From contig JALSPN010000085.1 of assembly GCA_026985945.1 (NCBI GenBank), forward strand, positions 1 through 14,326: DNA of 14,326 bases. Direction: 5' to 3'. Shown here piece after piece: positions 1 to 7,578 of this stretch (positions within the stretch are counted from its first letter, which is position 1; every line of letters starts with the position of its first letter). The notes below the pieces were generated by a model, which was not told where the DNA came from, did no database searches, and saw only the letters and a program-made list of their open reading frames with translations. This DNA is from Thermodesulfobacteriales bacterium (lineage in GTDB: Bacteria; Desulfobacterota; Thermodesulfobacteria; Thermodesulfobacteriales; Thermodesulfatatoraceae). The translations under genes were made by a program, and so were the position numbers.

Positions 1-1
1 T

Positions 2-70
2 CTAACGGTCAAAGCCCCTCCGCCGGGAAAAAGAGAAAAATCCGTTTATTTTTGGCCTACTTTAGGCTAA
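2..70 (+). CDS. possible C-terminal end of an upstream gene (partial)
   Basis: This frame is open from the left edge and stops with TAA at 68-70, giving a 22-residue tail that ends in VYFWPTLG. If NAD kinase starts at 88, the gap would be 17 bases, as expected for an operon. However, the NAD kinase frame itself is also open to the left edge, so this tail may not be a gene at all. I do not recognise the sequence. Confidence 0.25.
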   Translation, partial: LTVKAPPPGKREKSVYFWPTLG

Positions 71-87
71 AAATAGCTCTAAGAACT

Positions 88-888
88 ATGCCAGCGATCC
101 TTCTCGTCGTCAAACAGGGGGCCAATATTCCGGAAAGGATTAAAGATGCCCTGAAGAGGCACTTTCTGGATCGTGGTTTTTCGATCATCAGAAAGCCTCG
201 CGAAGATGAGGACGTGCGGGGGATTGTTGTTCTCGGGGGAGACGGAACCCTTTTGCGTTCCGCTCCCCTGGCCTATCGTCTGGGGGTTCCTCTTCTGGGG
301 GTCAATCTGGGCAAGCTCGGGTTCCTTACCGAGATTACCGAGGAAGAAGTCGAAGAGGTCTTCGAAGATTTTGCCCGGGGGAAATGTAAAATCGAAGAGA
401 GAATCCTCCTTGAGATTCATCATCAAAAAGAGACTTTCTGGGCCTTAAACGAGGCCGCTATTTTAAAAGGCCCTTTAGGGCATATGATTCACCTCAAGGT
501 GGAGTATGGTTCCAGACTTTTGACCATCTATCATGGAGACGGCCTCATTATTTCCACCCCCACCGGATCAACCGCTTACAATCTTTCTGCCGGGGGGCCT
601 ATCGTTCATCCTCAAAGCGATTCTCTTATCCTTACCCCGATCTGCCCTTTTATGCTGAGTGCCAGGCCTATCGTTATTCCTCCTCAGAAAGAAATAAGGG
701 CCTCGCTCCTTTACAGGGCGGAAGAAGTCCATCTCATTGTAGATGGTTATATAAATCGGACCGTTTCTCTGGGGGAAGAGATAAAGATCAAAAAAGCGCC
801 GGGAGCGCTCAAACTGGTGCGCTCACCGACGCGGGATTACTTTGAGATCTTGAGGGTCAAACTGGGCTGGGCCGCCAGAAATGTTTAA
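88..888 (+). CDS. nadK: NAD kinase (ATP-NAD kinase)
   Basis: Cytoplasmic NAD kinase, which phosphorylates NAD to NADP and so supplies the cofactor for biosynthesis. The 266-residue protein has the glycine-rich GGDGT motif at residues 50-54, whose Asp is the family's catalytic residue. It also has GVNLGKLGFLTE at about 71-82, the NE pair at 121-122, and the long conserved segment DGLIISTPTGSTAYNLSAGG at 151-170. The frame is open to the window edge, and TTG at 52 is another possible start. I chose ATG at 88 because the protein from there has the normal family length and begins just before the first beta strand. No clear SD sequence precedes either start, so the start is not certain. The gene ends against the YtxH-like gene on the other strand, with overlapping stop codons. 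Confidence 0.95.
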   Translation: MPAILLVVKQGANIPERIKDALKRHFLDRGFSIIRKPREDEDVRGIVVLGGDGTLLRSAPLAYRLGVPLLGVNLGKLGFLTEITEEEVEEVFEDFARGKCKIEERILLEIHHQKETFWALNEAAILKGPLGHMIHLKVEYGSRLLTIYHGDGLIISTPTGSTAYNLSAGGPIVHPQSDSLILTPICPFMLSARPIVIPPQKEIRASLLYRAEEVHLIVDGYINRTVSLGEEIKIKKAPGALKLVRSPTRDYFEILRVKLGWAARNV

Positions 889-1322
889 GCCTCTTCGCCT
901 TCTTCTTTGCGGATCTTGGCCAGAAGACGCTCCTTTTCTTTTTCCATGGCCTCTTTGCCGGCTTCGATAGCCTCTTTCAAGGTTGCCGTTTTTTCTTCAA
1001 GGAGATCCTTACCCTTGTAAATGACTTCGTCAGCCTTTTCCTTGAGTTCTTCTTTTAGCTCTTCGGTTTTCTCTTCCAGGCGGCATTTGGCCAGTTCGAC
1101 TTTTTCTTCCAGTTCTTCTTTGGTGTTGACCAGACGCAACCGGGCTTCTTCTGCCGCCAGACGGGCCTTTTCGCGCAATTCCTCGGTAGTGTCTTTCAGA
1201 GTTTCCCTTATTTCGCGACCGCTTTTAGGAGCCAAAAGAAGAGCTATTCCAGCACCAACCAGCCCTCCCAGGACAAAAGAAAAAGCCACGGTAGAGAACG
1301 AAAATTTTTTTTCTTCCATCAT
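885..1322 (-). CDS. YtxH-like membrane-anchored coiled-coil protein
   Basis: A 145-residue protein with one N-terminal hydrophobic segment at about 9-30, followed by the hallmark APKSGREIRE at about 31-40. This matches the YtxH domain (gas-vesicle/general-stress-like), in which a glycine-rich membrane helix is followed by APxSGxExR. The rest, about 40-145, is almost entirely Lys/Glu/Arg/Leu/Ala heptad-like sequence, so a long charged helix or coiled coil is expected on the cytoplasmic side. The ATG at 1320-1322 overlaps the TGA of the DUF948 gene as ATGA. It is preceded 7 bases upstream by a strong AGGAGGTG, so the two genes are translationally coupled. A second in-frame ATG follows immediately at 1317-1319. 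The biochemical role of this family is unknown; a link to stress or envelope function is inferred from the Bacillus ytxG-ytxH pair. Confidence 0.85.
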   Translation of the reverse strand: MMEEKKFSFSTVAFSFVLGGLVGAGIALLLAPKSGREIRETLKDTTEELREKARLAAEEARLRLVNTKEELEEKVELAKCRLEEKTEELKEELKEKADEVIYKGKDLLEEKTATLKEAIEAGKEAMEKEKERLLAKIRKEEGEEA

Positions 1323-1972
1323 AAGGTTTCACCTCCTATCGGTAATCTTCTTTTCAGGGTTTTGAGTGCTACCTGCAAACCTCTGGCCACGGCAGCCACC
1401 TCAATGGCCGCTTCGGCCACGTTTTTAGAAATGACTTCTGCTACGACTTTGGTTGCCCTTCCAGTTTCCTCAACCGCTTCAAAAATTTGATTGGTCTTGG
1501 CGATCTTGGCCTTAAGGTCTTCCACTATGGTGTTTAAATGCTGCAGGAGCTTTTCTACCTCTCCTAAAACTTCAGGGACATCTTTTTGGACCTTTCCGGT
1601 AGTCTCTTCAAGAAGGGCGTTAACTTTTTCAAGGGTTTGTTTTATTTCGTCTGAAAGATCCCGGAAAATTTCCTGAAAGGTCTCAAGCAGTTCTTTGGCT
1701 GCCGGGGGTAGAGGAGAGAGATCTTCCAGGAGGCGTTCAAGTCTTTGAGAAAGATTGCTAACGTTATCAAGGGTTTGCTGGGTGCTGCTGATGACGGGCT
1801 TTATCTCTACATCAAGATCCATGACCACGGTGCGGATCTCTGAAAGGCTCTTATCTACCTCAGCCAGGGTGTTTTTTAAACGGCCCAGGAATCCAATAAG
1901 ATAAAAGACCAGTACTGCGACCGAGACTCCGGCGGCAATTCCGGCAACATAAAGGGCCTGCTGAAGATCCAT
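1319..1972 (-). CDS. DUF948 (YtxG-like) membrane protein
   Basis: A 217-residue protein with one N-terminal membrane helix at about 8-29, followed by a long amphipathic helical region with regular hydrophobic spacing (about 30-185). The tail is short and basic (TLKRRLPIG). This is the layout of DUF948 proteins, which are related in style to the YtxG and MCP-like membrane-anchored coiled coils. ATG at 1970-1972 is chosen because GGGAGGAGAAG lies directly upstream. The gene is first in a two-gene operon with the YtxH-like gene, which it overlaps by 4 bases. The pairing of DUF948 with YtxH is known from the Bacillus ytxGH locus; a shared envelope-associated function is inferred. No enzymatic motif is visible. 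It is transcribed divergently from the SNF2 gene. Confidence 0.85.
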   Translation of the reverse strand: MDLQQALYVAGIAAGVSVAVLVFYLIGFLGRLKNTLAEVDKSLSEIRTVVMDLDVEIKPVISSTQQTLDNVSNLSQRLERLLEDLSPLPPAAKELLETFQEIFRDLSDEIKQTLEKVNALLEETTGKVQKDVPEVLGEVEKLLQHLNTIVEDLKAKIAKTNQIFEAVEETGRATKVVAEVISKNVAEAAIEVAAVARGLQVALKTLKRRLPIGGETL

Positions 1973-2020
1973 CTTCTCCTCCCGGTATGTTGGCTTTTGA
2001 ATTTTTGCGAGGTTAGTTTT

Positions 2021-2049
2021 AAATTAAGTCGGGCTTTTTGATAAAGCAA
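2021..2049 (-). promoter_or_regulatory. candidate sigma70-type promoter for the DUF948-ytxH operon
   Basis: On the - strand TTGCTT (2044-2049) and TAATTT (2021-2026) are separated by 17 bases. Transcription would start near 2014, about 40 bases before the DUF948 start codon. Both boxes match the consensus only in part (TTG of TTGACA; T, A and final T of TATAAT), and the region is AT-rich, so this is a weak call. It lies in the 102-base divergent gap next to the SNF2 gene. Confidence 0.35.
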
Positions 2050-2074
2050 GAAAAAGTTTAAAGGATAAGAATAG

Positions 2075-5000
2075 GTGTCTAAAAAGCGTTTAGAAGCGAT
2101 TTTTGAAAGTATTGCCCGCCAATTACAAACCAAAAATTTTAAAAGATTTTCTCAGAAGAAGTTACTGGAGCCCCCTTTACCGGAGAGTAATAAACGCGAT
2201 GAAATCCTTTTTGAAGAAGCCGCTTTCTGGCTTTCTCTTTCTCCGCCCTTCAATCAAAAAGATTATCCGGAGCTCATCGCTTTAAGTGCTCAGAAGAGAT
2301 TGGAGCAGGAGGGGTTTTATGTCCCTGTCTCTCAAAATCTGGCTCAAAAGGCGGTGAGGAGCTTCTTAAAGACACACGGGATCGAACGTAAATATCTAGG
2401 CTACGAAGTCCCCCCGGACCTTGCCGTTTCTATTATTTTCAAAAGCTCTGAAGAGGATCTAAAACGTCGCCTGGATTTCCTGGAAGAATATTCTTCTTTG
2501 TATTGTGCTTCCTGGTTGGCTCAAATCCTTTCCTTTTTTGTGGAAAAACGGTTGCCGGAAAGAAAGCTTTGTCTTGAAAGAGTGCAAAAACTTTTCTTGG
2601 AGGCCCTGGAAAAAGGCTATATTAAGGAGTTCTCTTCCAAAGACCTGATGCTAATGGCTGGAGAGATCCTTAAAAAGGGAATTTGCCAGGAATTTTTCGT
2701 TTCTCCCTCCAAACTCTTTTCTGTTTTTAAAAAGCATCTCGGAAAGGACAGCAAAGTATCTTCAACCCTAGAGATGGCCCTCTGGGCCCTTTTTTTAGGC
2801 CAGACAGAAGAAGCCCTCTTCTGGGTTGAAAAGACACAAAAGGACTGGATCTTTAGCTTTCTTGAAGCCCTTTGTCTTTATTACCAGGGAAATATCGGGC
2901 TGGCCCTGGAGAAGGCCGATCTTTCTTTAAGCCTCTTTCGGGCAGGATCAAAAACAAAATATCCCCTGAAACTCGGGATATGGGGCGTTTTTCTGGCCAG
3001 GATTCTGCTTGCCGGGGGAAGAAGCCTTCGTAAAGAAGCTATTATTTATCTAAAAAAGCTTATCAAAGAAGAACCCCTTTTATCTAAAACCATGCTCCGC
3101 GAATATCTCAAGTATCTTCGTCATAAAGGGAGTGAAGTTTTTCTTTCTCCGCGAAGTCCTATAGATCACCTTTTTTGTGCCTGGATTCTGGAGGGAAAAC
3201 TTCAGGCCTTTGATGAAGATTCCGAAGATGAGTTTTCCGAAGTCTTCCTGGAAAGTTTGAGATTTTTTCAGGAAATTTATGAAAGGGAAGGTCTCCTTTT
3301 CTGGGCGGCGGAAATAGCCCGCACTTTGGCCGTCCTCGGAGATCAGGAGGCCCGGGATTGGCTTGAAGAAAGGGGGCTTCTTTTTAAGGGATCTTCCTCA
3401 AGCCCTTCCTGGAAGCGGGACCTTGAAAATCTCAGGCAATTGCTACAGGAGGGGAACTTTGGAGAGGAGAAAAGGCGTCTCGTATGGGTCCTTGATTTTG
3501 AAAACCAGCAAATCACCCCCCTCGAACAAAAAAGAAAGAAAGATGGTTCGTGGAGTAAAGGGCGCCGTGTATCTCTCAAGAGGCTCTTTGAAAGGGATTA
3601 CGATCCTATCTCTTCTGAAGACGAACGGGTGCTGGCTTATATAAAGAAGGAAGAATACTACGGGGGCTATGATTATATTTTTGAGCCCGAGGTCTTTTTA
3701 GCTCTGGTGGGGCATCCAAGGGTGTTTGAGGCCAAGACTTTTACACCGCTTGAACTCGTAGAAACTCTGCCGGAAGTGATTCTTCGGGAAGAAAAGAAAG
3801 GGCTGAGGCTCCTTGTTGACCCCTATGTGCCCAGTAGTTCTTCCACCCGTATTTATCTGCTCCGGGAGGGAACGAAGATCAAAGTTGTTCGCATTACCCC
3901 GGAGCTACGGTCCCTTTCCGATATTCTGGGGAAAAAGGGACTCTTTTTCCCGAAAGAGGCGGAGGGAGATTTAAAGGAAATTCTTTCTTCTTTATCAGAG
4001 AAATTTTTTCTGAATTCTGATCTGCAACCTGAAGAGGCCTGCGAGGTCCCTCCCGAAAGGCCTCTCCATCTCATTTTGCGACCGGCAGGGGAGGGGCTTG
4101 AGCTTACGGTCCGAGCCAGGCCTTTAGGGCCCAAAGGGCCCTCTTTTCTCCCCGCAGAAGGCCCAAAAAGATCTACGGCCCGTCTTGAAGGGAAGCTCCT
4201 TACCACTCTAAGGGATTTGAAGCGTGAAAGATTACTTTTCGAGAAGCTGGGAAAGGCTCTCGAAAATCTTAAAGGGCTGGAAGCTTTTGAGGCTGCTCAG
4301 TGGCGGGCTCCAGACCTTGAGACAGCCCTTAATCTTTTGGAAGTTCTTGAAAGGTTACCTTCAGAAGATTATTTACTCTTCTGGCCTGAAGGCCGCCCTT
4401 TTACGGTAGTTTCTGCCCCTGATGATATACCTCTTACCGGAAAGAGTCTCTCTGACTGGCTGGAGGTCGATACTCCCGCAAAAATTCTTGATGGAGAAGT
4501 TAGTTTTTCAGAAATTTTGAGACGCTTCCCCAAAAAGCCTTCCCGTTTTATCCCCATAACCGAAAAGCGTTTTCTTGCCCTGCGAGAAAATCTTTACCGG
4601 CGCCTGCGGGAGCTGGCAGAGCTTGCTGAGATCAAGGGCGGGCAGGTTCGTCTCCACCCTTTAAGGGCCTATCTCCTTGCTAAAGAGGGAATATGTCCTT
4701 TCAAAGGAGACAGAGAGTGGGAGGAATTTCGCCAGAAGCTGGAAAAGGCCTTATCCCTGAAACCAGATGTCCCCACAGGGATTAAAACCAGGCTACGCCC
4801 CTATCAGGAAGAAGGATTTGTCTGGCTGCGGAGGCTTTATGAGGCCGGTCTCGGAGGATGTCTTGCCGATGATATGGGCCTCGGGAAGACCATCCAGACC
4901 CTTGCTCTTCTTCTTTCTGTGGCTCCAAACGGTCCTTCGCTGGTGGTTGCTCCGGCCTCGGTGCTTTCGGTCTGGCAGGAAGAGATAAGGCGCTTTGCCC

Positions 5001-6160
5001 CTGCCCTGGAGGTCATCCCTCTCGGGGAAATAGAAGAGAGAGAAAAGGCCCTTTCCGGCTTACAACCCGCTCAAGTAGTTCTGGTTTCTTACGGCCTTCT
5101 TCAGCAGGAGGAAACGGCCCGTCTTTTAGCCAGGACAGACTGGAACGTGGTAGTTCTTGACGAAGCGCAACACATCAAAAATTACCGCACCAAAAGGGCC
5201 CGTCACGCCCTGAAACTAAAAGCCCGCTTTCGTCTGGCCACTACCGGAACCCCTATTGAAAATCGACTTGAAGAACTCTGGACTATCTTTCGTTTTCTTC
5301 AGCCCGGGTTACTCGGAAGCCTCGAGGATTTCAGGCGTCGGTTTGTCTTGCCCATCGAAAAATCAGATGATGGGGAGGCTCGCAGGCGGCTGAAAAGACT
5401 TCTGCGTCCTTTTATCCTGAGGCGCCTCAAGACGGAAGTGCTTAAAGAGCTTCCACCGCGCACAGAAACCGTCTTGCGGCTGAAATTCTCTCCTCAGGAA
5501 CGAGAACTTTACGAAAATTTGCGTCTCCAGGCCCTGCGTAGTCTGGAAAATGTCAGCGAAAATCCGGCAGCACGGCTGGAAGTCCTCACGCAACTTTTGA
5601 GATTACGGCAGACATGCTGTAGCCCGCGACTTATAGATTCCTCCCTTTCGATCCCTGAAACCAAACTTTCGGCCCTGGTTGATCTGCTGGAAGAGATCCT
5701 TTCCGGGGGACACAAGGTCCTGATTTTTAGCCAATTCGTAAAGTATCTGCACCTTATAGAAGAAGCCCTTTCCAGAAAGGGAATACCTTACTTTCTCCTT
5801 GAGGGGAGTCTTTCAGCCCGCAAGAGGGAGGAGCTGGTAAGACGTTTTCAGCAGGAAGAAGCCCCGGTATTTCTCCTTTCTCTTAAAGCCGGTGGAGTAG
5901 GGCTTAACCTTACCGCTGCAGATTATGTCATTCTCACCGATCCCTGGTGGAACCCCGCGGTGGAGGATCAGGCGGCGGATCGAGCCCACCGTATCGGCCA
6001 GAGTCGGCCGGTTACGGTCTATCGTCTGGTAATAAAAGATACCGTTGAGGAAAAAGTCATAGAGCTACACCAGAAAAAGAGGAAACTAGGGGAAGAAATC
6101 CTTTCAGATACAGGCACTCCTTCCCTTTCCCTGGAAGAATTGAAAAATCTTCTTCTTTAA
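2075..6160 (+). CDS. large SNF2/SWI2-family helicase-like ATPase
   Basis: A 1361-residue superfamily 2 ATPase of the SNF2 type, expected to translocate on double-stranded DNA or remodel protein-nucleic acid complexes. The core starts at RLRPYQEEG (about 906). It contains Walker A DDMGLGKT (932-939, Lys938), Walker B DEAQ (1029-1032) and motif III TTGTP (1056-1060). The second RecA-like domain has FSQF, the segment GVGLNLTAADYVILTDPWWN and AHRIGQ (1304-1309). Residues 1 to about 450 are a leucine-rich helical region, possibly solenoid-like. Residues about 467-700 are beta-rich, with VWVLDFE and a GxWSKGRRVSLKRL element that I associate with large bacterial SNF2 proteins. I see no SWIM-type Cys/His cluster. 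The GTG start at 2075 has AAGGA 9 bases upstream. The gene stands alone, divergent from the DUF948 operon. Its cellular role is unknown; DNA repair, transcription recycling and defence are all possible. Confidence 0.93.
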   Translation: MSKKRLEAIFESIARQLQTKNFKRFSQKKLLEPPLPESNKRDEILFEEAAFWLSLSPPFNQKDYPELIALSAQKRLEQEGFYVPVSQNLAQKAVRSFLKTHGIERKYLGYEVPPDLAVSIIFKSSEEDLKRRLDFLEEYSSLYCASWLAQILSFFVEKRLPERKLCLERVQKLFLEALEKGYIKEFSSKDLMLMAGEILKKGICQEFFVSPSKLFSVFKKHLGKDSKVSSTLEMALWALFLGQTEEALFWVEKTQKDWIFSFLEALCLYYQGNIGLALEKADLSLSLFRAGSKTKYPLKLGIWGVFLARILLAGGRSLRKEAIIYLKKLIKEEPLLSKTMLREYLKYLRHKGSEVFLSPRSPIDHLFCAWILEGKLQAFDEDSEDEFSEVFLESLRFFQEIYEREGLLFWAAEIARTLAVLGDQEARDWLEERGLLFKGSSSSPSWKRDLENLRQLLQEGNFGEEKRRLVWVLDFENQQITPLEQKRKKDGSWSKGRRVSLKRLFERDYDPISSEDERVLAYIKKEEYYGGYDYIFEPEVFLALVGHPRVFEAKTFTPLELVETLPEVILREEKKGLRLLVDPYVPSSSSTRIYLLREGTKIKVVRITPELRSLSDILGKKGLFFPKEAEGDLKEILSSLSEKFFLNSDLQPEEACEVPPERPLHLILRPAGEGLELTVRARPLGPKGPSFLPAEGPKRSTARLEGKLLTTLRDLKRERLLFEKLGKALENLKGLEAFEAAQWRAPDLETALNLLEVLERLPSEDYLLFWPEGRPFTVVSAPDDIPLTGKSLSDWLEVDTPAKILDGEVSFSEILRRFPKKPSRFIPITEKRFLALRENLYRRLRELAELAEIKGGQVRLHPLRAYLLAKEGICPFKGDREWEEFRQKLEKALSLKPDVPTGIKTRLRPYQEEGFVWLRRLYEAGLGGCLADDMGLGKTIQTLALLLSVAPNGPSLVVAPASVLSVWQEEIRRFAPALEVIPLGEIEEREKALSGLQPAQVVLVSYGLLQQEETARLLARTDWNVVVLDEAQHIKNYRTKRARHALKLKARFRLATTGTPIENRLEELWTIFRFLQPGLLGSLEDFRRRFVLPIEKSDDGEARRRLKRLLRPFILRRLKTEVLKELPPRTETVLRLKFSPQERELYENLRLQALRSLENVSENPAARLEVLTQLLRLRQTCCSPRLIDSSLSIPETKLSALVDLLEEILSGGHKVLIFSQFVKYLHLIEEALSRKGIPYFLLEGSLSARKREELVRRFQQEEAPVFLLSLKAGGVGLNLTAADYVILTDPWWNPAVEDQAADRAHRIGQSRPVTVYRLVIKDTVEEKVIELHQKKRKLGEEILSDTGTPSLSLEELKNLLL

Positions 6161-6220
6161 AGGTTAAGGTTTTTCCCTTATAACACTACGAATAGTCTGG
6201 ATCTTCCCTATGGTGTTTCT

Positions 6221-6235
6221 AAAGCCGGGCTTTTT
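6221..6235 (+). terminator. weak candidate intrinsic terminator after the SNF2 gene
   Basis: AAAGC-CGG-GCTTT followed by two more T residues forms a 5-base-pair hairpin with a short T run, about 60 bases after the SNF2 stop. The stem is short, and a 3-base loop is the minimum, so it may be inefficient. Confidence 0.3.
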
Positions 6236-6240
6236 GGTAA

Positions 6241-6268
6241 GGTGAGGTCAACTTTCACCGGTTGACGC
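6241..6268. promoter_or_regulatory. overlapping dyads upstream of the DUF1015 gene, operator-like
   Basis: Two interleaved inverted repeats lie 35-60 bases before the DUF1015 start: GGTGA/TCACC (6241-6245 and 6255-6259) and GTCAAC/GTTGAC (6247-6252 and 6261-6266). The second arm contains TTGACG (6262-6267), which could act as a -35 box, but no convincing -10 box follows at normal spacing. This could be an operator or chance; no binding protein can be named. Confidence 0.3.
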
Positions 6269-6300
6269 CTTTTCAAAGCTATAGTAGCTAACGAGCGGCC

Positions 6301-7578
6301 ATGGTTGAGATAAAACCCTTTCGAGGCTGGCGTTATAATCCTGAGCGCGTTCCTCTGAAAGACGTGCTGGCTCCCCCTTATGATGTGGTGACGCCGGAAG
6401 AACAAAAATCCTATCTTTCCCGAAGCCCTTACAATGTATTCCATCTTGAGCTTGGAGCCACCTACGAAACAGACACCGCCTCTGAGAACCGCTACACGCG
6501 CGCCCAAAAATACTGGGATAGATGGCGCCAGGAAGGCATACTTATTAAAGAGGAAAAACCAGCTCTTTATCTCTATTGCCTGCGTTTTCCCTGGCAGGGG
6601 CAATTCTTGAAACGGCGGGGAATTATTGCCCTGGTTCGTCTGGCCCCCTGGCAAAGTCGAAAGATCCTTCCTCACGAAAAAACCTTTGACCGGGTTACGG
6701 AAGACCGCTTACAACTTCTTCGGGCCACCAAGGCGCAGTTTAGCCAGATTTTTTGTCTCTACCACGATAAGGCCTTAGAAAGCTTAAATATTCTTGAAGA
6801 AGAGGCCTCTTTTCTTTTCAGAGTAGAACAAAATGAAGAAGTCCACGAGCTTTCGAGGGTGACTTCCCCCAGGGTTCTGGCAGAGGTCCAGCAAATTTTT
6901 TCCAGAGAGCTTCTCTATATTGCCGACGGTCATCATCGTTATACTACTGCCTTACGCTTCATGGCCGAGATGGAAAGGCTTTACGGCAAGGAACCTCCCC
7001 GCTGTTTCCATTACATGATGATGTATCTTTGCCCCTTTGAAGAACCGGGACTTTTGGTCCTTCCCACTCATCGTCTCTTGAAGCTTCCTTTTCCTCGTGA
7101 AGAAATCCTTAACCGGCTTGCAAGATTTGGAAAAACAGAAAGATTGGCTAACCTTCCCCCGCAAGAAGATCTCGCAAAATTGCCCCCTTCAAGTTTCATC
7201 TTGTTGCATCAGGATGAAGTTTTACGTTTTTCTCTTGCCGAAGAAATCTTGAAGGGCTGGAAGGAAAGTGATCTTTCCAAAGTAGGTCTTTTACCTGTGG
7301 CGGTTTTCACCCGGCTTTTGAAAGAGGCCTTTGGTTTTTCAGAGGCCGAGCTAAAAGAGAAAGGCCGGCTAATTTATACCCCCTGGGTAGATCTTGTCCG
7401 TCACCATTCTCAGGAGGGTTGGTGGGGCTTTTTGCTTTCTCCTACGCCTTTGTCAGCCCTTGAGCAGGTGGCCAACGCTGGTCTTATTATGCCCCATAAA
7501 TCTACCTATTTTCACCCCAAAATCCTTACTGGAACGGTATTTTTTGAAATTCATCCTGACAAAGGGCCTCCCTGTTAG
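6301..7578 (+). CDS. DUF1015 family protein with GHHR motif
   Basis: A 425-residue soluble protein with the conserved landmarks of DUF1015. These are KPFRGWRYN near the N-terminus, APPYDVV (24-30), NVFHLEL (45-51), HEKT (125-128), DRLQLLRATKAQFSQIF (135-151), YIADGHHRYTTAL (206-218) and a C-terminal PHKSTYFHPKILTG. The length is normal, so the gene looks complete. The DGHHR motif resembles the GxHR phosphate-binding motif of ParB, sulfiredoxin and the free serine kinase SerK. A kinase or nucleotide-using role is therefore possible, but it is inferred and not shown here. ATG at 6301 is used because an in-frame TAA lies at 6289-6291; no clear SD sequence precedes it. Its stop codon shares one base with the GTG start of the next gene, which implies coupled translation. 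Confidence 0.88.
   Translation: MVEIKPFRGWRYNPERVPLKDVLAPPYDVVTPEEQKSYLSRSPYNVFHLELGATYETDTASENRYTRAQKYWDRWRQEGILIKEEKPALYLYCLRFPWQGQFLKRRGIIALVRLAPWQSRKILPHEKTFDRVTEDRLQLLRATKAQFSQIFCLYHDKALESLNILEEEASFLFRVEQNEEVHELSRVTSPRVLAEVQQIFSRELLYIADGHHRYTTALRFMAEMERLYGKEPPRCFHYMMMYLCPFEEPGLLVLPTHRLLKLPFPREEILNRLARFGKTERLANLPPQEDLAKLPPSSFILLHQDEVLRFSLAEEILKGWKESDLSKVGLLPVAVFTRLLKEAFGFSEAELKEKGRLIYTPWVDLVRHHSQEGWWGFLLSPTPLSALEQVANAGLIMPHKSTYFHPKILTGTVFFEIHPDKGPPC

Noticed and set aside
52..888. NAD kinase starting at TTG 52
   Set aside because: It adds 12 residues not needed for the family fold, has no SD, and ATG 88 gives a normal N-terminus.
1021..1365. + strand open frame of 114 codons, very serine-rich
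   Set aside because: It is the antisense of the Glu/Lys-rich coiled-coil gene; the Ser/Phe-rich product is typical of such a shadow.
6208..6675. - strand open frame of 155 codons over the DUF1015 start
   Set aside because: It covers the conserved N-terminal part of a recognised family in the other direction and shows no recognisable domain or SD.
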